Shown: positions 7,876 to 18,463, numbered from the stretch's first letter. The stretch: 64,000 nucleotides of DNA from Sandaracinaceae bacterium (GCA_020633075.1 JACKEI010000003.1:372001-436000), one strand, 5' to 3'. Numbers and translations are program-made. Notes: generated by a model from the sequence alone, not told the origin.

Positions 7876-8942
7876 GCAGCGATCGCCTCGCTCGCTTCGG
7901 TTGGCTGCACGCCACCATGCTCGCGCCCATGGAGGGCGCTGGGCACCCGCCCTTTCGCGCGATGGTCGCGGAGCGCGGAGGCGTGGGCATCCTGTGCACG
8001 GAGTTCGTGCGCGTGCACGGGAGCGACGCACCGCGCTCGCTGCTGGAGCGCGCCATCGTCAAGGTGCCGGGCGTGCCCCTCTCGGTGCAGGTCATGGGCA
8101 ACGACGCCGAGCTCATGGCCGACGCGGCCGGCATCGTCGCGCACGCGGGCGCCGACGTGGTGGACATCAACCTGGGCTGCCCCATGCCACGCGTCGTGCG
8201 CAAGGGAGTGGGCGCCGCGATGCTCAAGGACCCGGTGCTGCTCGCGCGTGTGCTGGGCGCCATGCGCGCCGCCGTCCCCGGGGTGCTCTCGGCGAAGATT
8301 CGCGCCGGCTTCGACCCGGACTGTGATGCGTCGCAGCAGGCCGTCACCATCGCGCGGGTGGTGGAGGACGCTGGCGTGGACTTCATCGCGGTGCACCCCC
8401 GGCGGCGCGCCGACTTCTACACTGGCGTGGCGGACTGGCGCATCGTGGGCGAGCTGCGGCAGGCGCTGAGCATCCCCGTCATCGGCAACGGTGACATCTG
8501 GTACGCCAGCGACTTCGCGCGCATGCGGGCGGAGACGGGCTGCGACGGCGTCATGGTGGGGCGTCCGGCGCTGCGCAACCCTTGGATCTTCGGACAAGCC
8601 GCAGCCCTCGCCGAGGGGCGGCAGCCCTTTGCCCCGGCGGGCAGTGACGTGGTGGCGTATCTGGAGGAGGCCGCGGCGCGCATCGACGCCGCCTACCCGG
8701 GGCGAGCCATCGGGCGCCTGAAGGAGATCGCCCGCTACATCGGGCGCGCCGTGCCGGACGACTTCGCGTTCCAGCGAGAAGCGCTGCGCGCCCTGGATGT
8801 CCCGAGCCTGCTGGAGGTCGCGCGCCGCCACCTGGGCGACCTGCCCAGCGACGGCCTGGACCTGCGCGCGGATGGGCACCTGGGCCTCGAGCGCAGCGGA
8901 CGGGCCGAGCGCGCCGAGGCTCGGGCGGGGTACGCCGCGTGA
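7872..8942 (+). CDS. tRNA-dihydrouridine synthase (Dus family)
   Basis: An FMN-dependent enzyme that reduces specific uridines in the tRNA D-loop to dihydrouridine using NADPH. The 356-residue TIM barrel shows the N-terminal APMEGAG FMN-binding loop (about 18-24), the catalytic segment DINLGCPMP with Cys103, the AKIRAGFD strand (about 142-149), HPRRRADFYTG with the FMN/tRNA-binding His, IGNGDIW and GVMVGRPALRNPWIF. The order and motifs are those of DusA/B/C, but I cannot tell which subfamily, so no symbol is given. It overlaps the TetR gene by 4 bases and the next radical SAM gene by 4 bases, giving a coupled RNA-modification pair. Confidence 0.93.
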   Translation: MSSDRLARFGWLHATMLAPMEGAGHPPFRAMVAERGGVGILCTEFVRVHGSDAPRSLLERAIVKVPGVPLSVQVMGNDAELMADAAGIVAHAGADVVDINLGCPMPRVVRKGVGAAMLKDPVLLARVLGAMRAAVPGVLSAKIRAGFDPDCDASQQAVTIARVVEDAGVDFIAVHPRRRADFYTGVADWRIVGELRQALSIPVIGNGDIWYASDFARMRAETGCDGVMVGRPALRNPWIFGQAAALAEGRQPFAPAGSDVVAYLEEAAARIDAAYPGRAIGRLKEIARYIGRAVPDDFAFQREALRALDVPSLLEVARRHLGDLPSDGLDLRADGHLGLERSGRAERAEARAGYAA

Positions 8943-9853
8943 CGGCCGCGGCGGAGGTCTCGGCGCCCGTGGGCGGGGCCGGCGCCGCTGTGGGCGGCCC
9001 CTCCGAGGGGATGGCGCTGCGTCTCGAAGAGGTCGGCCGCTCGGCGTCCAACCGCCGCTTCGTGGTGACCCTCTCGGACCAGGGCCGCGTCGAGGCCGTG
9101 CTCTACCGCGGAGACACGCTGTGCGTCTCCACGCAGGTGGGCTGTGCGGTCGGCTGCCCCTTCTGCGCGTCGGGTGCCGGCGGGCTCACGCGGCCCCTCA
9201 CCACCGACGAGCTCCGAGCGCAGGTCACCGCGGTCGAGGCGCTCGGGGTCGCGCTGCGGCGGGTGACCGCCTCGGGCGTCGGGGAGCCGCTGCACGCGCC
9301 CGACGCGGTGCTCGCGTTCCTCGGGTGGTGCCGAGACCGTGGCACGCCGGCCAGCTTCACCACCTCGGGCGGGCCCCTCCCGCGCCTGGTGGAGTTCCTG
9401 CGCGCGCCACACAACGGCGCCACCGTCTCCGTGCACGCCGGCCTGCCGGCGACGCGGGCGCGCCTGGTGCCGCACGCGCCCGCGCTGGACCCGCTGTTCG
9501 CCGTGCTGGCGGACGAGCTGCCACAGCTGTCACGCAAGCGGCGCAAGAAGGTCGCGCTCGCGTACTTGCTGCTGGACGGTCAGAACGACTCCACGGAGGA
9601 GCTCGACGCGTTCGCCGCCCGCGCGCTGCCGCTCGGCGTCGCGGTCCACCTCTACCAGCACAACGCCGTCGCGCACTCCTCGCTGCGGGGAGCGTCCCGT
9701 GACGCGTACGAGCGGGCCTACGAGCACCTGCGCGCCGCCGGGCTCCTGGTGCGCATGTCGAGCCAAGCGCGCCTCGAGGCCAACGGCGGGTGCGGGACCC
9801 TCGTCGCGGCCAGCGGGCGCGCCGCGAAACGCACGCTCCCGCAAGCCGGCTGA
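8939..9853 (+). CDS. RlmN/Cfr-like radical SAM methyltransferase, short form
   Basis: A 304-residue radical SAM protein. The segment TLCVSTQVGCAVGCPFC contains the RNA-handling Cys62 seen in RlmN and the 4Fe-4S ligands Cys69, Cys73 and Cys76 (CxxxCxxC). GVGEPL replaces the usual GMGEPL of the SAM-binding region. NGGCGTL near the C-terminus carries Cys285, matching the methyl-accepting Cys of RlmN. All catalytic cysteines are thus present. RlmN itself is usually 350-400 residues; this protein lacks most of its N-terminal accessory domain. 23S rRNA or tRNA A2503/A37-type methylation is the family activity; the real substrate is uncertain. It overlaps the Dus gene by 4 bases. Confidence 0.87.
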   Translation: MTAAAEVSAPVGGAGAAVGGPSEGMALRLEEVGRSASNRRFVVTLSDQGRVEAVLYRGDTLCVSTQVGCAVGCPFCASGAGGLTRPLTTDELRAQVTAVEALGVALRRVTASGVGEPLHAPDAVLAFLGWCRDRGTPASFTTSGGPLPRLVEFLRAPHNGATVSVHAGLPATRARLVPHAPALDPLFAVLADELPQLSRKRRKKVALAYLLLDGQNDSTEELDAFAARALPLGVAVHLYQHNAVAHSSLRGASRDAYERAYEHLRAAGLLVRMSSQARLEANGGCGTLVAASGRAAKRTLPQAG

Positions 9854-9861
9854 GGCTACTG

Positions 9862-9881
9862 CGGGCGCTCGGAAGCGCCCG
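9862..9881. terminator. Hairpin terminator between convergent genes
   Basis: A perfect 8-bp stem (CGGGCGCT / AGCGCCCG) with a 4-base loop sits in the 38-base gap between the RlmN-like gene and the sigma factor gene, which converge. There is no T-run, so termination strength is uncertain. Confidence 0.5.
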
Positions 9882-9891
9882 TCCAGAGGCT

Positions 9892-11250
9892 CTAGTTGAC
9901 GAACGCCTTGAGCGACATGTCGCCCTGCGCGTTGCGCAGCTTGCGCAGCGCGAGGGCCTGCAGCTGGCGGATGCGCTCGCGGCTGAGCCCGAACTCCCGG
10001 CCGATCTCGGCCAGCGTGTAGGTCTCCTTGTCGCCGATGCCGAAGCGCATGCAGAGGATCCGCTGCTCGCGCTCGTTCAGCGTGCTGAGGGCCTTCATGA
10101 TCGAGTCCGTCAGGTCCGCGCGCACCATGCTGTCCATGGGGGTGTCGATGGTCTCGTCCGCGATGAGGTCCCGCAGCTCGCTGCTCCCGTCGGAGCCGAC
10201 GGGTGTCTCCAGCGAGACCGTGTCGCGCGAGATGGTGAGCAGGTTGCGCACCTGGTCCACCGGTAGCGCCATGACCTCGGCGATCTCGGCAGGGGTCGGC
10301 TCGCGGCCGAGCTTGGGCACGAGTCGCCGCGTGGCCGTCATGAGCTTGCTCAGCAGCTCGGTCGCGTGGACCGGGATGCGGATGGTGCGCGCCTGGTCGG
10401 TCGCCGCGCGCGCCATGCTCTGGCGAATCCACCACGATGCGTAGGTGGAGAGCTTGTAGCCGCGCCGGTAGTCGAACTTGTCGATGGCGCGCATGAGGCC
10501 CATGTTGCCCTCCTGGATGAGGTCCAAGAAGGGGAGCCCGCGCTTGATGTACTTCTTGGCGATGGCGACCACGAGGCGCAGGTTGGCCTCTACCATCTCG
10601 GCCTTGGCGCGCTCGACTTCCATTTCGCGTGCGGCCAGCTCCTCGCGCAGCGCGACCAGCTTGGCGAAGGTGAGCCCGGCGTTCTTCTCGACACGCCGCC
10701 GCTCGGCGTCGGAGCGCTCCGCCGCGCGGCAGTAGTCGTCCAGCAGGTCCATGGCGGCCTCGAACTCCGGCGTGAGCACGGCTTGGTGCGGCCGCAGCTC
10801 CCCGAGGGCGACGCGCTCCTGGATGGGCTCGAGCCCCAGGCCGGCCACCGCAGCAGACTCGAAGGCGCTGTACATGCGCTCGCGGCCGCCTTCGATCTGC
10901 CGGGCCAGCTCGACCTCGCCCTCTCGGGTGAGCAGGCTGACCGAGCCCATCCAGTCGAGGTAGGTCTGGATCGCCTCCCCCGACGACAGCTTCTTGGCAT
11001 CGCGTGCCTCGCCCCGCTCGCGCTTGCTGCGGCTCTTTGCGAGGCTGGTGCGCGGGTCGCGATCGTCCTCCAGCAGCTCGATGCGTAACCCGTCCAACTT
11101 TTTGAGCAACCAGCCGATGGTGCGGTCGCTGGGCCCCATGTGGGCCAGGGCGTCACTGACCTCGGCGTAGGTCACGAAGCCCTTCTCGAGTCCCTGGTCG
11201 ATCAGGGTGTCGAGGTGTTGCGTAGGGCGGTCCTGGCTGAGTTCCGTCAT
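9892..11250 (-). CDS. RNA polymerase sigma factor, sigma-70 family (group 1/2)
   Basis: Directs RNA polymerase to -35/-10 promoters. The start is the ATG at 11250 with AGGGG about 7 bases upstream, giving 452 residues. The N-terminus (about 15-60, VTYAEVSDALAHMG and GWLLKKL) resembles region 1.1. Region 1.2 is EAIQTYLDWMG. Region 2 includes ANLRLVVAIAKKYI, FLDLIQEGNMGLMRA and the -10 element segment YASWWIRQSMARA. Region 3 is TRRLVPKLGREPTPAEIA, and region 4 has the helix-turn-helix TLAEIGREFGLSRERIRQL. It is shorter than the main RpoD of known myxobacteria (about 700 residues), so it could be the primary factor or a group 2 relative. I leave the symbol empty. Confidence 0.95.
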   Translation of the reverse strand: MTELSQDRPTQHLDTLIDQGLEKGFVTYAEVSDALAHMGPSDRTIGWLLKKLDGLRIELLEDDRDPRTSLAKSRSKRERGEARDAKKLSSGEAIQTYLDWMGSVSLLTREGEVELARQIEGGRERMYSAFESAAVAGLGLEPIQERVALGELRPHQAVLTPEFEAAMDLLDDYCRAAERSDAERRRVEKNAGLTFAKLVALREELAAREMEVERAKAEMVEANLRLVVAIAKKYIKRGLPFLDLIQEGNMGLMRAIDKFDYRRGYKLSTYASWWIRQSMARAATDQARTIRIPVHATELLSKLMTATRRLVPKLGREPTPAEIAEVMALPVDQVRNLLTISRDTVSLETPVGSDGSSELRDLIADETIDTPMDSMVRADLTDSIMKALSTLNEREQRILCMRFGIGDKETYTLAEIGREFGLSRERIRQLQALALRKLRNAQGDMSLKAFVN

Positions 11251-11533
11251 GGGCACCCCTTGTGATTCGTAGTCTATGTAAGAAGGAACATGCTCCGGCT
11301 GAAGATATTCCGGAGCTCATTGGCGCTCTCTGGATGGAGCATGACGAACGTGGGGCCCGCCGTGCTCGTCGCAAGAGCGCTGATGACACTATTTTCGTAT
11401 ACTCGTTGTTGGATGCCTCGCGGCCAAGATCGTTTCACCTCGCCGCAAAGAAAAAACCGGGGAGCCGCGAACAGCTTGTCAGCGGGTGCGATTGAGTCCA
11501 CGCAGCTGCGGTCAGTGCGGGTAAGCTTGCGCG
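11251..11533. other. Intergenic upstream region shared by sigma factor and amidase genes
   Basis: A 283-base divergent gap with a lower-GC stretch at about 11380-11410, including TATACT at 11398-11403, a near-consensus -10 box but with no convincing -35 at the right spacing. I see no RNA gene and no convincing small gene. It should hold the promoters of both flanking genes. Confidence 0.5.
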
Positions 11534-13051
11534 ATGTCCGGCTTCGACTCCTACTCCGACTACGACGCGCTCGGTCTCGCGGCGCTCGTACAAGCGCGTG
11601 AAGTGACCTCGCTCGAGCTCGTGGAGACCTGCATCGCACGCATCGAGCAGCTCAACCCGAAGGTCAACGCGGTGGTCCAGACCATGTACGACGCGGCGCG
11701 TGCGCGGGCGGCGAGCGTGGTCTCGGACGATCCGGGCGCCCCCTTCGCGGGGGTCCCGTTCTTGCTGAAGGATCTGCTGCAGACCATCCCCGGGGTGCCG
11801 ACCAACTCGGGGTCGCGCTTCTGGCAGGGTCACACGGTGGACCACGAGGGGACGCTCTTCCGTCGCTTCCAGGAGGCCGGGCTGGTCACCGTGGCCAAGA
11901 CGAACACGCCCGAGCTCGGTTTGATGCCCGTGAGCGAACCCGAGCTCTTTGGTCCCACGCGCAACCCGTGGGATCTGAACCGCACGGCCGGCGGGAGCAG
12001 CGGAGGCTCGGCCGCGGCGGTGGCGGCGGGGATCGTGCCCATGGCGAGCGGCGGCGACGGCGGCGGCTCCATCCGCATCCCGGCCGCCTGCTGCGGGCTC
12101 TTCGGCCTCAAGCCCACGCGTGGGCGCACCCCAGCAGGCCCGGACGCCAGCGAGCACTGGAACGGCTTCGCGCTCGAACACGTCATCACCCGCAGCGTCC
12201 GCGACAGCGCCGCCATGTTGGACGCCACGCACGGGCCGGAGCCCTTCGCCCCCTATCACGCCCCGCACTTCGACGGCTCCTGGCTCGAGGAGCTGGAGAA
12301 GCCCCCCAAGGGAGGGCGCCCCCTGCGGGTCGCGTTCCACGTGGAGCCCGCGTTCCACGCGCAGGTGCACGCGGACTGTGACGCAGGCGTGCGCGACGTG
12401 GCGAAGCTGCTCGAGTCCCTTGGCCACGAGGTGAGCGAGGTGCGCCCAGGTCATGACGTGGAGCGCATCTCGATGGCGTTCTTCACCGTCATCGGGGGCA
12501 ACACCGCGGCGGGCCTGGTGCAGGCCGAGCGCACCCGCGGGCGCAAGCCGGGGCCCAATGACTTCGAGACCGGCACACAGCTGGCCGCGCTGCTTGGTCG
12601 CATCTTCACGGCCGGGGACTTCGCGCTCGCCATCATGGACCTGCAGGACGAGAGCCGGCGCTTGCAGGAGCTGTACGCGGACTACGACGTCGTGCTGTCG
12701 CCGACGCTCGCGCAGCCGCCGGTGGAGGTGGGCTCCATGTTCAAGACGGGTTTCGAGGCCACCCTCGAGCGCTTCATCGCGCGCCGCGGCATCAAGAGCG
12801 CGCTCCGTCTGCCGGGCATCATCGACAAGGCGGTCAAGGAGATCTTCTCGTTCTCTCCGTTTACGCCGGTGCAGAACTTCACGGGTCAGCCGTCCATGTC
12901 GGTGCCGCTGCACTTTAGCGCTGCGGGGCTGCCCATCGGCACGATGTTCACCGGGCGCTTCGGGGACGAGCAGACGCTCTTCCAGCTGGCGCGGCAGCTC
13001 GAGCAAGAGCGCCCCTGGGCGCAGCGTCGGCCGCCGGTGTTCGCGAGCTGA
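11534..13051 (+). CDS. Amidase (amidase signature family)
   Basis: A 505-residue amidase-signature hydrolase acting on carboxamide bonds. The catalytic triad is visible: Lys79 in FLLKDLL, the cis-Ser155 in TAGGSSGGSAAAVAAG (residues 151-166), and the nucleophile Ser179 in GGDGGGSIRIPAA. The rest follows family order, ending with a substrate-lining region FTPVQNFTGQPSMSVPL common in stand-alone amidases. There is no signal peptide. It is not a GatA candidate on context because gatB/gatC are absent. It is followed after 6 bases by an alpha/beta hydrolase gene, suggesting a small catabolic operon with unknown substrate. Confidence 0.93.
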   Translation: MSGFDSYSDYDALGLAALVQAREVTSLELVETCIARIEQLNPKVNAVVQTMYDAARARAASVVSDDPGAPFAGVPFLLKDLLQTIPGVPTNSGSRFWQGHTVDHEGTLFRRFQEAGLVTVAKTNTPELGLMPVSEPELFGPTRNPWDLNRTAGGSSGGSAAAVAAGIVPMASGGDGGGSIRIPAACCGLFGLKPTRGRTPAGPDASEHWNGFALEHVITRSVRDSAAMLDATHGPEPFAPYHAPHFDGSWLEELEKPPKGGRPLRVAFHVEPAFHAQVHADCDAGVRDVAKLLESLGHEVSEVRPGHDVERISMAFFTVIGGNTAAGLVQAERTRGRKPGPNDFETGTQLAALLGRIFTAGDFALAIMDLQDESRRLQELYADYDVVLSPTLAQPPVEVGSMFKTGFEATLERFIARRGIKSALRLPGIIDKAVKEIFSFSPFTPVQNFTGQPSMSVPLHFSAAGLPIGTMFTGRFGDEQTLFQLARQLEQERPWAQRRPPVFAS

Positions 13052-13057
13052 GGGGCC

Positions 13058-14149
13058 GTGCTGGGGCGCGTCTCGACCACGCTGTCTCTCGCGCGTTGGC
13101 TCGGTCCCTTGACCCCGGCCGACGCCGTCCCGCGCGCCGTCACCCGCCGCCGCGTGCGGGTGGCAGGGCCTCGCGAGACCTTCGACGCGTGGGTCTACGA
13201 CCCGCGGGGCGCGGCCCCTCACGGAGCGCTCTTGGTGCTTCCTGGGCTGCACTACCTCGGGCCGGCCGACCCGCGCCTGGACCGCTTCAACCGGCTGGTT
13301 GCCGCGTCCGGAGTGCGTGTCCTGTCGCCGTTCTTGCCGACCTTCGCGCGTCTCCACGTGGGTCCTGCGCTCGGGCCGGACGCGCTCGCGGCGTACGACC
13401 TGCTGGGGTCGCTGCCCTCCGCGCGTCCGCTCCCTGCGCCGGGTGTCTTCAGCATCTCCACGGGCTCGCTGCCGGCCGCCTTCGTCTGTGCGCGCCGAGA
13501 CTCGGCCAGCTGGGTGTCCTTTGGCGGCTACCACGACTTCGCAGCCTGTGTCCGCTTCTCACTCACGGGGGGCGGCGGAGGGGTCTCGGCCGACCCGCTG
13601 AATCGCCCCGTGGTCTACCTCAACCTGCTGCGCTTCATGCCCGACACGCCCGCTGACACGGCGCCCCTCGAGCGGGCGCTGCGCCGCTACGTCGAGCAGA
13701 CCTGGGGGCGCGCGGAGCTCAAGCTGGACGGACGTTGGCGCGCCGTGTCCGAGCGGGTCGAGCGGGAGCTGGCCGGAGTGAGCCGCGCCATCTTCCGGCG
13801 CGCCACGGGGGTGGACGACCCGCAGGGGGAGGTGGGACTGCGCGCGCTCGAGCTCGCGGACGCCGACGACGCGTTCGCCTGCATGGACCCGAGCGGGTCC
13901 ATCGCGCGCTTCCAGGGAGTCAGCGTGGTGGTGCACGGCCGAGACGACGACGTGGTGCCCATCTCGGAAGCGCACGCCCTGCACAGAGCCCTTTTGGGGG
14001 CCGGGGGCGACAGCCGCCTGTTCTTGACCGGCATGTATGGTCACACGGGCAGCTCGCGCTTTGCGCTAGGGGACGCCAGCCGCGAGCTGCGCAGCATGTT
14101 GGGCATCGTCGACGGCATAGCCCGCTGCGCACACGGCGGCGGGGCCTGA
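13058..14149 (+). CDS. Alpha/beta hydrolase-fold protein
   Basis: A 363-residue protein starting with GTG 6 bases after the amidase stop. Features of an alpha/beta hydrolase are a leading strand-and-oxyanion region (ALLVLPGLHYLGP, about 50-62), a nucleophile-elbow-like GVFSISTGSLPAA (about 128-140), a late acidic loop HGRDDDVVP and a final GMYGHTGSS carrying the candidate catalytic His. The elbow is SISTG rather than a clean GxSxG, so activity is likely but not certain. Coupling with the amidase suggests a shared catabolic or detoxification role. No signal peptide is seen. Confidence 0.75.
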   Translation: MLGRVSTTLSLARWLGPLTPADAVPRAVTRRRVRVAGPRETFDAWVYDPRGAAPHGALLVLPGLHYLGPADPRLDRFNRLVAASGVRVLSPFLPTFARLHVGPALGPDALAAYDLLGSLPSARPLPAPGVFSISTGSLPAAFVCARRDSASWVSFGGYHDFAACVRFSLTGGGGGVSADPLNRPVVYLNLLRFMPDTPADTAPLERALRRYVEQTWGRAELKLDGRWRAVSERVERELAGVSRAIFRRATGVDDPQGEVGLRALELADADDAFACMDPSGSIARFQGVSVVVHGRDDDVVPISEAHALHRALLGAGGDSRLFLTGMYGHTGSSRFALGDASRELRSMLGIVDGIARCAHGGGA

Positions 14150-14183
14150 ATCAGCGCGCGCAACCACTGGAGATCAAATAGAA

Positions 14184-14226
14184 ACGGGACGCTGCGGAGT
14201 TGGCTAGCTGCTCCAGAGCGTCCCGT
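14184..14226. terminator. Strong hairpin terminator after the amidase-hydrolase pair
   Basis: A perfect 10-bp outer stem (ACGGGACGCT, 14184-14193, with 14217-14226) encloses an inner GGAG/CTCC stem. It lies 34 bases after the hydrolase stop. There is no long T-run downstream. The remaining bases to 14385 hold no recognisable gene. Confidence 0.6.
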
Positions 14227-14385
14227 CAGTCCCTCGCACTGTTTGACCGGTAGGAGTCATTAGTCTGGGGTGAGCGGGCCTGAGGGTCTATGGGCAATTC
14301 TACCCAGAAATGACGATTCGCATTCGACGGTGCGCTGCCGCGATTTGTCAGCCAGCGCACTCCGGCCTGCGCTAACCTCCGGCTC

Positions 14386-15132
14386 GTGAGCAAGCGCCAA
14401 CCACTTGATGTTCAGCGTGTTTTCATCCTCGCGGTCGATCCGGAGGAGGCAAGGGTCTCCGAGATCCGGGCAGCTCTGGACCCCGGCATCCCCGTTCGTT
14501 GGGCTCGCGACGAGGCCGAGGCTCTCGAGAACGACCGCTCGCACCGTTGGCTGGGGGTGGTCGTCGGGCCGTCGCTCGGGGACGCCGCCGGTCTCGAGCT
14601 GCTCAAGCGGCTCGTCAGCCACAGCAGCGCGGACGTCGCGGCTGCGCTGGTCGCCTCCAACCCCACCTTGGAGCAGCTGCGCGAAGCCGCCCAACACGCG
14701 ATAACGCTGGTGTTTCAGCCGGTGAACGAGGCCTCCATGACGGCCTTCAGGGAGCAGTGCCACCTGCGCCGGCAGCCCACCCCGGGTGTCGCCCGCAAGT
14801 GGGCGGCTCGCACCCTCTCCGAGCGTCACGAGCTCACCACCCGCGAGTCCGAGGTGTTGGAGCTGCTACTCGAGGGGGGCGACGTGGGGCGCATCAGCGA
14901 GCGCTTCTCCATCTCCGAGAAGACCGCGCAGCACCACGTGAGCAGCATCCTCCGGAAGACGGGCGTCAGCCGAGCGCGCCAGCTCATGGTCCGGGCGCTG
15001 CACATCGCCCAGGCGGCTTGCGTCGATGGCATGCCGCTGGCGGAGCTGACGCCCCAAATCGGTGTGACGCCGGAGATGATCGAGGCAGAGATGCTGCGCG
15101 CGAAGGCGCCCGGAGACGGTCGCGAGGAGTGA
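14386..15132 (+). CDS. LuxR-type regulator with degenerate receiver domain
   Basis: A 248-residue transcription regulator starting with GTG. The C-terminal half holds a LuxR/GerE helix-turn-helix (about 147-205): ELTTRESEVLELLLEGGDVGRISERF followed by SISEKTAQHHVSSILRKTGVSRARQL. The N-terminal 115 residues have the size and secondary-structure rhythm of a receiver domain (VFILAVDPEEARVSEIRAAL). However, the usual phospho-acceptor Asp after strand 3 is missing (WLGVVVGPSLGD), and the late region reads ITLVFQPVN in place of the usual Lys loop. It is probably phosphorylation-independent. No histidine kinase is adjacent. Confidence 0.85.
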   Translation: MSKRQPLDVQRVFILAVDPEEARVSEIRAALDPGIPVRWARDEAEALENDRSHRWLGVVVGPSLGDAAGLELLKRLVSHSSADVAAALVASNPTLEQLREAAQHAITLVFQPVNEASMTAFREQCHLRRQPTPGVARKWAARTLSERHELTTRESEVLELLLEGGDVGRISERFSISEKTAQHHVSSILRKTGVSRARQLMVRALHIAQAACVDGMPLAELTPQIGVTPEMIEAEMLRAKAPGDGREE

Positions 15133-15309
15133 GGGGCGGTCGCCCCGCGGGAGACTCGTTGTAGCGGCGGCGCGCCGAGGGAACGGGAATGCGGTCGCCG
15201 GGCAGGTGCCGATAGGGAAGGGGTGTGCTAGCAGCAGCGCCAGAATGCCCTCCCGGGGCGTTTATCCCCTAGCCATCGATTGCTCGTGGCGCCCCAGGAT
15301 CCCTCCATC

Positions 15310-17130
<1,821 letters not shown>

Positions 17131-17191
17131 GGCGCCTTGGCGTTGGCTCTGCGGAACAGAGCCAGCGCGCTCCGGTGGGTATCGAGACGGA

Positions 17192-17226
17192 ACGAGAAAG
17201 GGCTCCAAGAAGGAGCCCTTTCTCGT
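17192..17226. terminator. 15-bp hairpin terminator after typA
   Basis: A perfect 15-bp stem (17192-17206 pairs with 17212-17226, core AAAGGGCTCC/GGAGCCCTTT) with a 5-base loop. It lies between the convergent typA and TolR genes and can serve both strands. The A/T tracts are inside the stem. Confidence 0.75.
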
Positions 17227-17257
17227 GGTGTTGCTGTCGCCGGGGGCGACTGCCGCG

Positions 17258-17887
17258 CTAGTTGCCCGTCCGACCCGGGGTCTGGCGGTTCACGACGAAG
17301 CGCAGGTTGTTGAACTCCGACTGCCCCAGCGTGTAGATCACCTCGGTGAGTGTGCGGTAGGGCGTGCGCTTGTCAGCCACGATGGACACCGTGCCGGTGA
17401 ACGGACGGCGCGGGTTCGAGGCCGCGATGAGCTTTCGCAGGTCGCGGATGCGGTTCATCTCGCGGTTCATGCGCGTGATGAGGAAGCCGTTGGCGCCGCC
17501 CTGCTTCTGGCTGGGGTCCACCAAGCCGTTGCGGAGCTCCACCACCAGCTGACCGTCGACGACGATGGCGCTGCGGGAGATCTGCACGGCCACGGCGTCT
17601 TCCATGTCCACCGTGGACGTGGAGTAGGGGATGGTGAGCTCTTCGGACTGCTGTACGGCGACCGCTGACGACGACGCCAGCTGCATGACCATGAAGACGA
17701 GCAGAATCGTCATCATGTCCATCATGGGGTAGATGTTGAGGCCGTGCGCGCCATGCTCTTCGTGCTTGCGCCGCTTGGAGCGGATCATGCGCTTGAGGTC
17801 GCTCATGCTCGCCGGGGTGGACTCGCCATCCGACGGGAAGCCCTGAAAGCCTCCGCCCTCGCCGGGGTTCTGGGGGTCTTCACTCAT
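17258..17887 (-). CDS. ExbD/TolR-family protein (module 1, second TolR)
   Basis: A 209-residue proton-motor subunit with a single membrane segment. An N-terminal cytoplasmic tail of about 50 residues (basic stretch RMIRSKRRKHEEHG) is followed by LNIYPMMDMMTILLVFMVMQ, where Asp57 is the proton-relay residue conserved in ExbD/TolR/MotB-like proteins. The rest is a periplasmic ExbD domain (SRSAIVVDGQLVVEL, then SIVADKRTPYRTLTEVIYTLGQ). It starts 2 bases after the stop of the preceding TolR gene. The trio with 17890 and 18464 has the TolQ-TolR-TolR composition also found in the AglRQS gliding motor of Myxococcus, though orthology is not claimed. Confidence 0.92.
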   Translation of the reverse strand: MSEDPQNPGEGGGFQGFPSDGESTPASMSDLKRMIRSKRRKHEEHGAHGLNIYPMMDMMTILLVFMVMQLASSSAVAVQQSEELTIPYSTSTVDMEDAVAVQISRSAIVVDGQLVVELRNGLVDPSQKQGGANGFLITRMNREMNRIRDLRKLIAASNPRRPFTGTVSIVADKRTPYRTLTEVIYTLGQSEFNNLRFVVNRQTPGRTGN

Positions 17888-17889
17888 GC

Positions 17890-18453
17890 TCAGCGCACTC
17901 CTGCCGACAACAGCACTTCAGGGAAGAGCTCCGTGCCCGCTGCGTTGCTACGCATCGCGTCCATCGCGTGGATGACGTGCTCGTAGTGAATCGTCGGGTC
18001 CGCGCCGACGGTCACGCGGTGCTCGTCCGCGAAGGTCTCTTTGATCTTCTCGGCGCACGCGGTGAGCGCGCGCCAGTCGTAGCTGTCACCCGCGCGGGGC
18101 ACGGTGATGACACGCCCCGACATGGTGCTCTCGCAGCCTGGCGCGAGCTTGCCGGAGCTGCCCGTCACGATGATGCCCGACTCCGTGATGGTGACCATCA
18201 AGTTGAGCGAGTTCTCGTTGGCCGTGGAGCGGGTGCCCGCTTGGCCGGAGCTGTACTGCGGCAGCGTCGCCTCCACCTGCGAGAAGAACGCCACGGTCGA
18301 CACCGTCATGAGCAAGAACATGATCAAGTTGATGACGATGTCCAAGAACGGGACGATGTTCAGCTCGGAGTCGAGCTCCGATGCATCTAGATCGTGCTGC
18401 TTCGAGTGCTTCTTGACGTAAGCACGTTGTCGACCGGTCAGCTGCTTGGACAT
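17890..18453 (-). CDS. ExbD/TolR-family protein (module 1, first TolR)
   Basis: A 187-residue ExbD/TolR homologue. The cytoplasmic N-terminus (about 30 residues) leads into LNIVPFLDIVINLIMFLLM with the conserved Asp38 in the membrane segment. The periplasmic part includes NLMVTITESGIIVTGSSGK and a DEHRVTVGADPTIHYEHVIHAMDAMR segment typical of ExbD. Two periplasmic Cys (GCESTMSG and LTACAEKI) could form a disulfide. It lies 10 bases after the TolQ-like gene and 2 bases before the second TolR, so the three are one operon. It probably forms an inner-membrane stator with the TolQ-like partner. Confidence 0.92.
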   Translation of the reverse strand: MSKQLTGRQRAYVKKHSKQHDLDASELDSELNIVPFLDIVINLIMFLLMTVSTVAFFSQVEATLPQYSSGQAGTRSTANENSLNLMVTITESGIIVTGSSGKLAPGCESTMSGRVITVPRAGDSYDWRALTACAEKIKETFADEHRVTVGADPTIHYEHVIHAMDAMRSNAAGTELFPEVLLSAGVR

Positions 18454-18463
18454 GGCGCCCCGC

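Noticed and set aside
11262..11495. 77-residue open frame between the sigma and amidase genes
   Set aside because: Poor coding style and unconvincing start; it lies in the lower-GC divergent gap.
11534..13051. GatA subunit of the tRNA amidotransferase
   Set aside because: gatB and gatC are absent and the C-terminal part fits stand-alone amidases.
15280..15309. Earlier TTG start for typA
   Set aside because: Adds ten residues unlike the family and has no better ribosome site than the ATG at 15310.
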